Assembly (NCBI GenBank): GCA_024734495.1
Contig: JALMQS010000073.1
Span: 1,122,379-1,186,378, forward strand
DNA: 64,000 nucleotides
Direction of reading: 5' to 3'
Source: Forficula auricularia
Taxonomy: Eukaryota; Arthropoda; Insecta; Dermaptera; Forficulidae
Shown here: positions 35,151 through 46,455 of the stretch, one piece after another
How positions within the stretch are numbered: the first letter of the stretch is position 1
Layout: every line of letters begins with the position of its first letter
Made by a program: the position numbers and the translations under genes
The notes under the pieces: generated by a model
Database searches by the model: none
Seen by the model: only the letters and a program-made list of their open reading frames with translations
Told to the model about the DNA's origin: nothing

Positions 35151-35929
35151 AGTATATATTTTCCATGGATGGCGAACAATTCTTCTGGGTCTGGTCTAAA
35201 AAATATTAAATTTTGTAAGGAATATGAAATCTGCGAGAAATAAAATTATCAAGTTAAATATTACAGAAATTATATCAAATCTTATAATTTGAATATGAAA
35301 CTGTAAATATATCTTTTTTTCTTTTCTTTTATTGGCCTCGGGAACATAGATGCCCATTTAGCCAGTAAATATATAAATAATGGGATTTTTAGAGTTCCAT
35401 TTAAAAAGTAAAACGGCACCTATTATTGTCAGCAGAATGCTTGTCTGTATGTTTATGTGAGTAGTAGCTAAATAAGATAAACATATGAAATTTACGAGTA
35501 TACATATATGGTATTTATTTTTTCTAAAATTTTAATTGAAAGAATATTTTGGGGGAATTAATTTGTTAATTTAAACGTATTTTTTTTTAATTTTAATTTT
35601 TTTTATTACTTTTACATATACCATATAGGGTATTCTTTGCTAATATTTCATTATATTATATATACACTAACTGTAAGAGCCGCCTTCGGCGGGCATCTGG
35701 CTAGCTAGGAAACTACACGTGGTGCATTTAAAATTAATAATTTAAATTACGTAATTTTAATAAATTTTATTTGACATGAACAATAAGTGGGTTTTTAAAT
35801 TAAAAAAATCACATCGGCGTCGTCGCGCAAGCCGTTTATTATTATTAAATTTAGATATACTATAATTAAAATTTATTATATATACTTATTTTTAAAATTA
35901 ATATGATTTTTCTTAATATACTGCACAAA
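35151..35929. other. AT-rich stretch with repeat pieces
   Basis: SINE 3' fragment at about 35330-35480 (CGGGAACATAGATGCCCATT), GCCGCCTTCGGCGGGC hairpin near 35679-35694, family D copy at 35745-35850. No gene. Confidence 0.5.
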
Positions 35930-36480
35930 TTTCTCTCTTCTCAAGCTTGAGTTGTTTGCCATAAAAGAATTTAGTCTTTTTGATTTTAAGTCGATTCTTC
36001 CAAGTTTTTAGTAGAGATTTCCATTAATAGTCAAAACATCAAAAATGGAATGCAATAAGGTTATTCCTCTAGTGTTAGATAAGAATCGATCGTTATTTTT
36101 GATTTTAAGCCGATTCCTCCATATCTTCAGCAATGGTTACCAATAATAATCGAAACGTCAAAAATCTAATGTAAAATTGTTATTCCTCAAGTATTAGATG
36201 AGAATCGATGGCTATTTTTGATTTTAAGTCGATTCCTCCATGTCTTCAGCAATGGTTACCAATAATAACCGAAATGTCAAAAATCAAATGTAGAATGGTT
36301 ATTCCTCGACTATTAAATGAGAATCATCATTATTTTTGAATTAAAGTCAACATGAACTGCAAATTGCAAGTGATATCTGATTAATAATAAAGGAATAAAC
36401 ATATTAATATTTCAAATGAATTTGGATAAAGATTAGCAATGATCCGTTGCAGTTTATTTTATTTACAACTAGTTAATAAA
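35930..36480 (+). repeat. Family E element with ~112-bp tandem units
   Basis: Left end CAAGCTTGAGTTGTTTGCCA, then three and a bit tandem units each with GATTTTAAGTCGATTC, GGTTACCAATAATAACCGAA-type and GGTTATTCCTC, then a unique right part with GCAAGTGATATCTGATTAAT and GATCCGTTGCAGTTTA. The same order is inverted at 62825-63250, and two units form the core of the 22.5-kb foldback. Confidence 0.8.
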
Positions 36481-36764
36481 CTTTACTTGTATGCCTACAG
36501 ACAACATGGGAGTGTTTATTCAGCATCTTTTGCCTTTGCGGGTGGAAATGTGCGTGAATTTTTACTAATGGGGCTGCATTGATTTCCATTGAATTTGTTA
36601 ATCGTAAAGAGAGAGTTGGGATTCACATGGTTGTGTTTTGGTGGTTGAAGAAAAAACGACGGTTTGTGGCGCCGTAGATGAGAATTTCTCCCAAGGCTGT
36701 GAAGGATATTTACGAAGGATTAGGAAAATTGAGAGGGAGGGCGTTGTTGGGAGTTAGAAGTTTT

Positions 36765-37154
36765 TTTATGAAAATGATAAGAGAAGGAGTTACACCAAAA
36801 AGGTGCAACCCCTAAAGGCCTGGGTTGGCCCCTCCATCGTGAAAAGAAGAAGAAAGAATTTTATGGGTTAGGCGGGGGTCGAAGATATCTGTGGATACGG
36901 GTCTTAAATAGCTGAAGGTTATAAGTCGCGGGAAAGATGGTGGCAGGGAGCGAGTTCCAGTCTCTGGAGGTCATAGGGATAAAAGAGTTGGCGAAAGCGC
37001 TTGTTCGACTTTTATTCAATTTGACAGCGAAGGGGTGCTGAGCGTTAGAAAACCGCGTGTTTCTCGTAAAGAGGGATTTAGGGGGGATAATTGATTTCAG
37101 CTCGACTGAACAGACACCGTGATAGTATCTATAGTACAGGGAAAGGGCAGAAGT
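36765..37154 (-). pseudogene. CR1-like LINE: ORF2 C-terminus and 3' UTR
   Basis: An open frame of 98 codons from 37154 to TAA at 36861-36863, preceded by an in-frame stop. It reads YYRYYHGVCSVELKSIIPP, RTSAFANSFIPMTSRDWNSL and YNLQLFKTRIHRYLRPPP. The SFIP.TSR.WNSLP box is the usual C-terminal signature of CR1/L2-group ORF2. The 3' UTR (to about 36765, with an A run) resembles that at 20838-20942. 5'-truncated, only the RT-distal tail is left. Confidence 0.8.
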
Positions 37155-37587
37155 TTAAGAGTTGTGAGAGCCCGGCACTGTCAGGCCCGGTTACACCTTT
37201 TCTTTTCAATAACTTTCAGAAAAGGGGTCCCGTAAATTCCATGTTTTTAATATTTCTTAAAATTAGCCATTAAAAGAAATTGTGTCGCCATTGATTATTT
37301 ATTTAATCTTTAATTTTCTCGAAACAACAAAAAATAAATGGTCCATTATGTACTAACAAGTAAATTGAGAAATATATATTTAATATATTCTGGAGAATTT
37401 GAGACTCTAAAAAAAATCTTAATAAAGCAAATCTTAATAAAAACAATTAAAATAAATAAATAAAGTAAACATTTTTCAGGCCTTGGTATGCTTTCGGCTT
37501 TATTCAATGGACAAAAAATACTATACATTATCAAAATTAAAAAATTATTGGCTTATTTTTAAAATTAATGTGATTTTTTTAATACAC
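37155..37587. other. AT-rich stretch
   Basis: More of the LINE may continue to about 37200 (GCCCGGCACTGTCAGGCCCG). Otherwise nothing. Confidence 0.4.
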
Positions 37588-38345
37588 TGTAGCGGCCCGC
37601 GGCCCGCTCTGCGCATGGCGACGAGCCTTGAGCAACGGCCGCTAGATGACTCAGTCGGATCGTTGAGTCGCTTTTGCATGAGTGAAATATATTCACCCAT
37701 GCTATAAGTAAAGCGGCTCGATTCGACTGAGGTAGGAACGGATTCGGACACGCGAATCTAGAGGGGCCAAATAACAACCAGCAGCCCCTCCCCTGCACAC
37801 ACCCTATATGAATACGCAACCTACAACTCTGCATACGCAAGATTGTTAGGACCCCATCGACTTGATGGGGGGCGCACAAAGCACCGCAAAGCACTCAGCC
37901 TCAGAGAGCCCTAACAATATCTGGTGACCCCGACGTGTTGCAAAGCAAGCAGCCTCTTGACCCGCCAGCTTGGTGGATAGAGCCTTGCCCGGCTGACTTA
38001 GTCGGTAATCGGCAATCGCACAAGAAAGAAAGGGTGTGGTGGAGCGGCCCGCGGCGCTCTTGCGCATGGCGACGAGCCTTGAGCAACGGCCGCTAGATGA
38101 CTCGATCGGATCGTTGAGTCGCTTTTGCATGAGTGAAATATATTCACCCATGCTATAAGTAAAGCGGCTCGATTCGACTGAGGTAAGGAACGGATTCGGA
38201 CGCGAATCTAGAGGGGCCAACTAGCAACCAGCAGCCCCTCCTGCACACATCTATATGAATACGCAACCTACAACTCCTGCATACGCAAGATTGTTGCAGG
38301 ACCCCATCGACTTGATGGGGGCGCACAAAGCACCACACAGCACTC
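37588..38345 (+). mobile_element. TRIM: miniature LTR retrotransposon
   Basis: LTR 37588-37916 (TGTAGCGG...CCCTAACA, 329 bp), primer site at 37922, about 85 nt of internal DNA, polypurine tract AAGAAAGAAAGGG at 38022-38034, second LTR from 38035 (TGTGGTGGAGCGG), 3'-truncated at 38345. Each LTR has a TATAAGTAAAG promoter block. No protein-coding internal region, so it is a TRIM that needs a partner element. The ORFs running through the LTRs are chance. Related solo LTR at 3255-3709. Confidence 0.8.
37922..37937 (+). promoter_or_regulatory. Primer-binding site for tRNA-Trp
   Basis: TGGTGACCCCGACGTG, complementary to the 3' end of animal tRNA-Trp including CCA, five bases after the LTR end. A second, 17-base copy is at 38632-38648. 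Confidence 0.8.
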
Positions 38346-38656
38346 AAGTTGATGGGGTCCTAACAATCTTGCGTATGCAGAGTTGTAGGTTGCATTTTCA
38401 TATAGGTGTGTGCAGGGAGGCTGCTGGTTGTTAGTTGGCCCCTCTAGATTCGCGTGTCCGAATCCGTCCTACCAGCCGAATCGAGCCGCTTGCTTATAGC
38501 ATGGGCGAATATATTTCACTCATGCAAAAGCTGACTCAACGATCCGACTGAGTCATCTAGCGGCCGTTGCTCAAGGCTCGTCGCCATGCGCAAGCGAGCC
38601 GTGGGCCGCTATCACCACACCTTTTTCTCTTTGGTGACCCCGACGTGACCCTAACA
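38346..38656 (-). repeat. Third LTR, head-to-head with the TRIM
   Basis: 38346-38619 is an inverted, 3'-truncated LTR of the same family, joined directly to the second LTR at GCACTC|AAGTTG. Right of it are an inverted polypurine tract (CCTTTTTCTCTTT) and, in plus direction, the tRNA-Trp site at 38632-38648 and CCCTAACA. The mixed order shows rearrangement, perhaps autointegration. Confidence 0.7.
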
Positions 38657-39604
38657 ATAACACTTTACAAATTTCACAATTTATAAACTAATGAAAATTA
38701 AAAAAAAATCAATTTATTATTATTTATGTGAAAAGGATGATAAAGTGTCTATTTACACACACACACACACACAATACGTATATAAGTAAAATGAGAAAAG
38801 TTTTTGAAATATGATCAATATATTATGTTACTAAAACTCGTATTCACATAATATCGGAAAAGAGAGGAGATGATATTTATTAACGATATTCCTTTAACGA
38901 TAATGATAAATGATCGAAAGGACGGACGGACGGACGCATTGTAGGGGAAATATTCCACATTGTTTTTGAACAAAGTTGGAAATTTAATTAGCAACAGGGA
39001 ACAGAGAGAGAGACAAAAATAGACGACGGGAACAGGAAACTATATCCCTCTCGAAAACTAATATCCACTGAAATGGACATGGCCTAATGACTAATAGCCT
39101 GCCCGGCTGCCTGCCCTCCGACCCGATCAATTAGAGATATTTAATAATTTTACCTTTTATCTTCTACTATTCCACCCCTATAGGTACAAAGATACGAATG
39201 GAAAAAATATATTTTTTTCAATCTGGGCAATATATATACAAAAAGCGCTCCGGGAAATAAAACATTAATGAAAAAATTAATCAAAAATTTTTTTTGATAA
39301 GCTATATATTAAACAAGGGGATGGCGGGAGGGCGTGGTATCATTTTCAAAATGACAATAAAGCTTTCAAGTTCGATTGGGACTTGATTAATTTTATTATA
39401 GTTTTAATTTAAAATACCTAGCGGACCGAGCATTACTCGGTAATATTTTTGCTTTAGTTAAAACCGATATACCTCTTATTAATACCAGCTGCTACACCCC
39501 TGGACTCTGCAGTGAATTCTAAAATAATAATTTAAATTTCCTAATTTTAATAAATTTTATTTGTAATAAATTATTTAGGGATTTTAAAATAATAATTAAA
39601 ATTA
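38657..39604. other. AT-rich stretch with microsatellites
   Basis: (AC)n at 38756-38773, GGAC repeats at 38922-38937. An ACCGAGCATTACTCGGTAAT hairpin at 39425 starts the same motif as at 7115. Family D scrap at 39520-39600. No gene. Confidence 0.5.
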
Positions 39605-40235
39605 TTTTATTTAAATAGGCCAAACGTTTCGTTTCTGGTTCGCAACTTCTTCAGTGGCTCATTTATTAAACTGATTTGTCTGGAGTTTTGATTAAGAGAA
39701 AAACCATTTTCAAACGGTATTCTTACAAATCACTCAATTTTTATCAAATAATATAAAACATAAACTCATAAACCTTTTAAAACAATGTAATTGTTTCACG
39801 TAAAAATAATTAAATCAATCAAAATGAACAAAGAATTTATTTTTATCTAAACTAATAGATAATATGAAATTATTTATTCAATTTGATTGATTTAATTAAT
39901 AGTTTTTAGGAATTTGGTGTTGGTACTTGGTGAAATTTTTTTTAAAATTATTAGATAAAAAATACTTGGTAGGTTTCACATTAAGATAAAATTAATGTGA
40001 AACCTACCAAGTATTTTTTATCCAATAATTGATTTAATTATTTTAACGTGAAACAATTACATTGTTTTAAAAGGTTTATGTTTGATATTATTTGATAAAA
40101 TTGAGTGATTTGTAAGATACTGTTTGAAAATGGTTTTTCTCTTAATCAAAACTCCCAGACAAATAAGTTTAATAAATGAGCCACTGAAGAAGTTGCAAAC
40201 GTTCAACGAAGCGTTTAGCCTATTTAAATAAAAAA
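39605..40235. repeat. Foldback element with perfect inner hairpin
   Basis: Outer arms 39608-39795 and 40040-40235 pair (AAATAGGC...GCCTATTT, GAGCCACTGAAGAAGTTG and its complement). An inner hairpin of 27 bp lies at 39957-39983/39992-40018 (ACTTGGTAGGTTTCACATTA). The CTGAAGA...GAAACG block near each end is hammerhead-like but its stem II is poor. Confidence 0.8.
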
Positions 40236-40433
40236 AAAATTTTATTTAATTTAAAGTCAAGTCCAACTCCCTACGATTTCTTTAATTATTAATTATGGAC
40301 ACGTATAATGATATAATAATTAAAATAAATAAATTGTATTTGTCATGGACTTTTAGTGGGTTTTAAAATTAAAAATATCACCTGGACGTCATCGCGCAAG
40401 CCGGTTTATAATAAGTATAGATCAGGGGTGTCC

Positions 40434-40505
40434 AACCTACACAGGCCACATTTGAAGAAGAAAAATTGTCTCGGACGGCGGATAAAATATGATTATTCTA
40501 TTGAT
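40434..40505 (+). repeat. hAT-like end
   Basis: AGGGGTGTCCAACCTACACA, GGCCACATTTGAAGAAGAAA. Begins where a family D copy stops. Resembles vertebrate hAT-type ends from memory. Confidence 0.45.
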
Positions 40506-40584
40506 ATTTGTTATTCAAAAAAAGAAAGTTAATAATTATTTTGATTAATTATGTCCATCGATTAAATTAATAAGTTATTTTTAT

Positions 40585-40945
40585 GGAATTTGGTGTTGGT
40601 ACTTGGGAAACATTTTTTAAAATTATTGATAAAAATACTTGGTAGGTTTCACATTAAGCTCTTAATGTGCAACCTATCAAGTATTTTTTATACAATAATT
40701 TAAATAAGTTGTTGTAGGGAAATAAGGACAATAGCTTATGCAAGTATTTTTAATTTTATGCCAACGTTTAGATTTAAATAGGAAGTATTTTCAATCTGTG
40801 CCTATATGTGTTTGCTAAGAATGAATATTTATATAATGACAAATATGCAAAAGAATTAATTTGTTTGACCCTAAAGAAGTCAACAAAGTTGACGAAACGT
40901 TGGCATAAAATAAAAAATACTGCATAAGCTATTGTCCTTATTTCC
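40585..40945. repeat. Diverged Penelope-type end with hammerhead-like block
   Basis: TTTGGTGTTGGTACTTGGGA as at 39910 and 55785, a smaller inverted pair GTAGGTTTCACATTAA/TTAATGTGCAACCTA, then inverted ACTTATT...GACAATAGCTTATGCA blocks. Near 40872 CTAAAGAAGTCAACAAAGTT GACGAAACG looks like a hammerhead whose conserved G is changed. Confidence 0.55.
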
Positions 40946-40964
40946 CTACAACAACTTATTAATA

Positions 40965-41392
40965 TTAGGCTGATGTATAATTATGGAACGTTTTTTAAAA
41001 ATATTTTTATTCAGCAAAAACAATAATAAAATTTAACAAAAACATGTTTAAATGATTATTCGGGAACGTATTCACCATCTACTTCAATAACTGCTTCCCA
41101 TTTGCTTGGCAGTCGGTCGATTCCACGGGCGAAGAAGTCACAATTCTTGGAGGCAATCCACGCTTTGACATCGGCCACCAAGTCATCCAAATCGTCGTGA
41201 ATATTAGTCTTTTGCCAGTTTTTCAAAGACCGGTTGATGTGATAGTCCGTCGGTGCTTTGGTCGGTGAGTACGGCTATGTGGGAGTAGATCCCAGCCCTT
41301 AGTGGCGATGAATTCGACGACCCGGCGCTAAACATTTTTGGCTAAAGAAAAACGCGCCAATACAAACGTTCCATAATTATGCATCAACCTAA
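40965..41392 (-). mobile_element. Internally deleted mariner-like element
   Basis: Inverted ends TTAGGCTGATGTATAATTAT and ATAATTATGCATCAACCTAA, flanked by TA. The minus strand encodes the transposase C-terminus from about 41275 to TAA near 41057: YSPTKAPTDYHINRSLKNW with the third catalytic aspartate, WIASKNCDFFARGIDRLPSK and WEAVIEVDGEYVPE. About two thirds of the gene is deleted. A different mariner subfamily from the one at 28.9 kb. Confidence 0.88.
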
Positions 41393-41706
41393 TAGTTAAT
41401 AATTTAGAAACAAGAACTTTATTATTTTTTTACCTCATAGTGAATTTCAAATTTTACTTTTCGTAAATTTTATACTTGAAAATAGCTTCTCGTATATGTA
41501 AATACATACCTAAATACTTACAGAAAGTGATATGTATTATGTATTAGTATTTGTTTATATTTTTTCCTGGCTAGATAATTAATATAAAATTCTAATAAAG
41601 AGACAATATTCAATTGAAAGTTTTTGCCGAGAGTAGCAGAATTTTTATATATTGAAGGAGACAATAAGAGAGTGTGTCTTCTGCTGGAATTATAAATTTT
41701 ATTTAT

Positions 41707-41757
41707 TTATAACGAGACTATAGTTTCGAGGGCTTTGCCCTCTTCATCAGTCTATTA
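41707..41757 (-). ncRNA. Hammerhead ribozyme, intact core
   Basis: CTGATGA at 41744-41750, stem II AGAGGGC/GCCCTC with AAA loop, GAAAC at 41723-41727, TATA loop and GTC at 41716-41718. A stem III of only two pairs (AC/GT) and cleavage after GTC are typical of Penelope-associated hammerheads. Confidence 0.85.
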
Positions 41758-42302
41758 CAATGTATTCACAGGAATTAATTTATGAATGAAATGTTACAAT
41801 CTTTCGTGAGGTTAGGTTAAGAAAATATACAGTTGATGGGCAAGTTAAGAATTGATATTTATACTTGTTTTATTATTTTTTGACTGTAGGTGGCGTTCGT
41901 GGAGTTTATATTTTAGCAGCTATTTTTAAAATAAAGCTTTCGGGAATTTCTATTTTACGATTTAAGAATTTTTTTGGTGAATTATTGTATGATTTTAAAA
42001 TTTCTAACGATTCGAAAATACTAATTTTTAAGGGATCTAATTCTGATCTAATTAATTTAATATTTGATTCATCTGGAAAACAATGTTTCTCGGAGATTAA
42101 ATGGTCTGCAAATGCACTATGACCCGAACCCCCTTTAAAAAAATAGCTGCTAAAATATAAACTCCACGAACGCCACCTACAGTCAAAATAATAAAACAAG
42201 TATAAATATCAATTCTTAACTTGCCCACACTGTATATTTTCTTAACCTAACCACACGAAAGATTGTAACCTTTCATTCATAAATTAATTCCTGTGAATAC
42301 AT

Positions 42303-42355
42303 TGTAATAGACTGATGAAGAGGGCAAAGCCCTCGAAACTATCGTCTCGTTATAA
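42303..42355 (+). ncRNA. Hammerhead ribozyme, intact core
   Basis: CTGATGA at 42312-42318, stem II AGAGGGC AAA GCCCT, GAAAC at 42335-42339, loop TATC and GTC at 42344-42346. Faces the copy at 41707-41757 in the inverted pair. Confidence 0.85.
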
Positions 42356-42669
42356 ATAAATAAAATTTATAATTCCAGCAGAAGACACACTCTTTTATTG
42401 TCTCCTTCAGAGACAATATTCATTTTTTCTTTCAGATCGGTATCTAATTGTTGTTCTAGAACATTCAATCAGAAAGTTTGCAAGTAGAAAATTTATTTCC
42501 AATGAAAATGAAGTCGAAAATAGACCAAAATAATGATTATTTTTCGGAAATCTTGAAATCTATTTACAGATTCAAAATTTAAAATTATCACTTTTATTTT
42601 TCGAAAACTTCACAATAGATTTTCAGATTTCTTATTTTAGAGAAAAATAAATTATTCGGCCAAATTGTT

Positions 42670-43192
42670 GTGTGTTTTCCAGTATCTACATATAAATCTC
42701 AATGTTTTAAGGAATATGACTTTCACACCGCGTATCATAAGCTAAAGTTGTTCTCCAAATATAAAATAAATCTAGTGCCAAAAATAGGCAATAATTTGTC
42801 TTTCCTTTTCAATAACAAAGACAAAATAGAAAAAATCCATGAATGTAATGTAGTTTATAAAATATCTTGCAATGATTGTAATAAAATTTATATAGGCACA
42901 ACAGCTAGACCTATGGAAAAAAGATTATATGAGCACAAAAGATTTGTGCTTAAAAAAAGAGAACAACAACCAAACAGCATTAGCACAACATCCGCGGACT
43001 GAGGGTCATAATTTTGATTTTGAGAATTTTAGTATAATTGATTATGAAAGAAATAAAACAAAACGTTTTTTCAAGGAATCGTGTTTCATCCAGCAAAGCC
43101 TGAAAAACACTGTAAATTACAAGGTAGACACGGGGTTTTTAATGAGGGAGTACAAAATTTTAATCGAATTGACAAAAAATAAACATTTATGA
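42670..43192 (+). pseudogene. Penelope-like element GIY-YIG endonuclease remnant
   Basis: LFSKYKINLVPKIGNN, then the endonuclease with VVYKISCNDCNKIYIGTTAR and RLYEHKRFVLKK. After a frameshift near 42985 it continues HPRTEGHNFDFENF and ends at TGA 43190-43192. The Y-x8-YIG spacing, arginine and EH..F are Penelope features. The reverse transcriptase is missing. This domain cuts target DNA. Confidence 0.85.
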
Positions 43193-43510
43193 TTTTTATT
43201 AATTAATTCCGCATGTCAAAACGTAGACAATATTGTGGTCGTTGACCTTTCCTTGACTGATCATTAATATTAATTGGTTCATATTAAATTTAAACCAGCT
43301 CGAATACTAATTGTTTTAAATTTCATTCAGACTTCATTGTGAATAGATGTACATAGTTGTATATACTCGTAAATGTTATCTCAGTTTGTGAATTTGTGTG
43401 TATATATATATATGGTGTTTAATCAAGCTTTTATCAATGTTTTGTACAAAGTGAGTACCTTTGACATCTGTAATTAATAATAACTCACTGGCTTGCTTCT
43501 TGTATGGTCC

Positions 43511-43560
43511 CACAGTTTCCACTGAGGAAGAGATGCCGCAAGCGCTCTCGAAATATTTGG
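43511..43560 (+). ncRNA. Hammerhead-like motif in the Penelope 3' region
   Basis: CTGAGGA (fits CTGANGA) at 43522-43528, stem II AGAGATGC/GCGCTCT, then CGAAAT. Stem I does not pair well, so probably decayed. Confidence 0.5.
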
Positions 43561-43619
43561 ATTAACCATTTGAATAGTAAAATAAATTACTGGAAAGAAG
43601 CAATTCAATTTATTTATCC

Positions 43620-44689
43620 TTTAACAATAAAAAAATTGACTTTATATTCGGCCAAGGGTTGAGCCCTGGTTTAAATCGAATGATATTAAAGAAGGATATG
43701 AGGAATGATAATTTATTTTTTAAATGGGTCACGGATATGATAATCCCTGACTATCCATTTTCTATTGACTTGTAAGAACGTGCAAAGATCTAAAAGACAA
43801 GTCCTGACAAGTTTTAGTCCAGGAGAGAAATTATCAATTAATTGTGATTGTTCTAGAAAATCCCAATCCTCTCTCCTTGTACTAGAATGATAACTATATA
43901 GACTTGTTTAGTGTCGTAGCATATAAATTACTGAAATAATAAATATTTTAGAAAATGAAAATATGAGAAGGGATAATTTTTAAATATTCAAAACTTCATT
44001 TTTTTTTATCTTATATTTATTTATCTTGAAAAAAGCTTTAGGTATTGCACAAATGTATATTCATTTTTCGAAAAATAGAATAAATATATCTCTACATATA
44101 AATCTCAATGTTTTAAAGAAGTTTATGATTTTATGTTGGGCCAGACTCATTGCAGTGCTGGGCCTCATGCGACCCACGGGTTACGGGTTGGACAGCCCTG
44201 GTATATGTAGATAATGAAAAATGGGATATTGTTTTTATTGACATTAGAGGCACCGGTAGTGGCTAAAGCGGATCTAGTTTACACGGGGTTGAATTTCTTC
44301 TTTGTCAAAAATGCAAGACGCCTCAATGATTCCAGGGGAAGGCAACGGAAAACCACTCTTGTGCTTGTTGTTGCTATATATTTTCTATTTATTTATTAAA
44401 AGGAAATTACTTTATTTAGTGACGAATCTAAACATTTTAGTAGAAACTATTTTTAAATTGCACATCAGAAGGGTTTCGTCCCCTCAGGAATCGAACCCAA
44501 GCGCTAACTTGCTTGCCGGGCAGTCAGCCGAACACTTGAGACAAATAAATATCTCTCCAATATGCGACATATAAGAAAAAACTAAAGATTTTTCACTCCT
44601 TTCAATTAGAAGGAAAAGCAAAAAACCAGTCTGAACTGAAAACAATATTCCGTGTCGGACCCTTCATTTAAATAATTAATGTAAAGATT
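43620..44689. other. Repeat scraps without gene
   Basis: A Penelope scrap ACATATAAATCTCAATGTTT at 44094, the inverted hAT end at 44140-44201, and a tRNA-SINE piece on the minus strand at 44460-44560 with B-box GGGTTCGATTCCTG. A related SINE scrap lies at 47690-47780. Confidence 0.55.
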
Positions 44690-45260
44690 TAAGCATATTT
44701 TTACTTTCACATTTATAATCTATAGAATATAATGTGGAAGTATGTAGTCACGATCTCATGCCTGGATCTTGTAACTCAGAGATGAAAAAAGTTAATCTCA
44801 TTTTGTAACTTCTAGGTGGAAGGATTCGTTGGAAACAGGATTTAGAACATAAAACCAGATATTGTGGTCCCCAGAAGCCAAAAAGGGGCCAGAAATTCAT
44901 TGGTCATTGCGTATATACGTATGTACGCATGTAACCCCATGAGTTTCGCAACCATAAGTCTCAGAGCTACGAAATTCAAAACTTAAGCTCGATATATGCT
45001 AGAAGGAGTATAGCAAGCTTTTGGGTAAAATCGGAACACTGGAAGTTGACATTTACATGAAAGATTTTTCGTTTTTCTCAAAAACTGCTCTAACGATTTT
45101 TTTTTAAATTTGTGTACTAATCAAAAGTGTCATGAGTTATTAGTCGTGTATAAATTTCAATCCGATTGAAATGAAGGAAGGGGGTGTAAATTAGGAGTGT
45201 CGCGATGATTTCAAATAAGTGAAAATGTGAAAGTCGTATGGTGAACACACCAGTTGATTT
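44690..45260 (+). repeat. Interspersed repeat family B, copy 3
   Basis: ACTTCTAGGTGGAAGGAT, GGCCAGAAATTCATTGGTCA and TCTCAGAGCTACGAAATTC as in copy 1, ending with GTGAAAGTCGTATGGTGAAC. Confidence 0.7.
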
Positions 45261-45969
45261 TAAGTATCTTTTTTTTTTTTCAAAAAAAAACAACAAAGGT
45301 AAATTAACCATAATTATATGAAAAAGAAGCTGGCCCAAATTTAAAAGCTAGGAGGGACGGGTTCTTTCGTAAATAATCATAAATTATTTTATTAAATATA
45401 AAATATAAGGAGGGGTATGGTAAAGTCATGTGCATGGACATATTAGCTTATTATTTAGTAAAATCGAATTTATTAAATAAATATAAAAATAAATGGAATA
45501 CATAATTGAAACAATCGATTGGACGCAATGACGTCGACTGGACTGGAACCAGGAGGTCGGACTCTGCATTGCAGACGAGAAACCGACAAACCACAAACCT
45601 TTCCTCACCCCCCTTGAGGGTAAATTCCCCCCCCCCCCACCCCCGTCGGCCCTTTGCACCCCCTAAACAGTGTCTCACTTGCTTCGTAAACAAACAGAGC
45701 AGCTAATTACTAACATGGACAGACAAAGAAAGAGCATCGAAACAAGTGCAACACAAATTTGGTTGGCATTTAACAGTTAATCCCTTACAATTTAACACGA
45801 TTAACAATATCATTAATTCTGAAATCTTAGATAGAAGACATTCTAAAAGTACTGTAGCGGAAAATTATTATATATCTACTTGATAACATTGCTTGACAAA
45901 AATTCAACAAAAATTTGTTGCCGTAAATTTAACATTGTATTCCAGTAGAGTTTTATACTCTAACGATCT
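45261..45969. other. Family A scrap, C tract, AT-rich sequence
   Basis: Family A end at 45372-45453; C tract at 45627-45640. No supported gene. Confidence 0.45.
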
Positions 45970-46075
45970 GCTCCAGGCGTGCCTTCGGCACACCGTCTAC
46001 AGCTCGGCCCTCCGGGCAGGTGGCCCTGGCGGGCGGCGTCTCGGCATGTGATTATTAGGTCTGTTATATATATTT
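45970..46075 (+). repeat. GC-rich repeat family F, copy 2
   Basis: GGCGTGCCTTCGGCACACC, GCTCGGCCCTCCGGGCAGGT and GGCGTCTCGGCATGTGATTA, as at 25185. Confidence 0.65.
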
Positions 46076-46082
46076 GTAATAT

Positions 46083-46455
46083 TTTGCCCCCTCTTTCGCC
46101 CCCACGCACTCATTTTGGCTATTGATTTTTACAGAATACATCGTTCATTATATCGTCTTAAAAACTAACATTACAAAATTTGATCTATATCGGAGAGAGT
46201 ATTAATTTTTTGCCCCCACTCACATTTTGGGAGTTTGAAATTATTTTTCAGATATTTGCAAATAAATAACTCTCAGTTTTCTAAAGAGTAAATGTACAAA
46301 AAAGCTAGAAATTTGTATATTTTGCCCCCCCCTCTTTCGCCCCATACAGTCAATTTAGATAGTTAATTTTACAGGAATAGTTTCTTAAATTAATAAAGAA
46401 TAACTCTACAAAATTTGATCAAGATCGGAGAGTTTTAATTTTTTTGCCCCTACTC
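46083..46455 (+). repeat. Two tandem diverged units of about 235 bp
   Basis: Each unit has TTTTGCCCCC.CTCTTTCGCCCC, ACAAAATTTGATC.A.ATCGGA and ends TTTTTGCCCC.ACTCAC. No coding frame. Confidence 0.65.

Larger units (their letters stand above)
41640..42430. repeat. Inverted pair of Penelope-type terminal repeats
   Basis: Arms 41640-41930 and 42145-42430 are near-identical inverted copies, each with AGACACACTC, a hammerhead, CTGTGAATACATTGTAAT and GTGGCGTTCGTGGAGTTTAT. Copies elsewhere at 30290-30600 and 46890-47170. The spacer contains no retained protein. Inverted terminal repeats are a known Penelope arrangement. Confidence 0.85.

Noticed and set aside
35970..36345. Regular ~112-bp repeats resembling a CRISPR or satellite array
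   Set aside because: Units are diverged, without spacer/repeat alternation, and belong to an interspersed element in a eukaryote.
37545..38347. Several open frames up to 124 codons
   Set aside because: They lie within LTRs of the TRIM and repeat between LTR copies without known domain.
39640..39665. Functional hammerhead at the 39.6-kb foldback end
   Set aside because: CTGAAGA is present but stem II would have at most three pairs, so I list it only as hammerhead-like.
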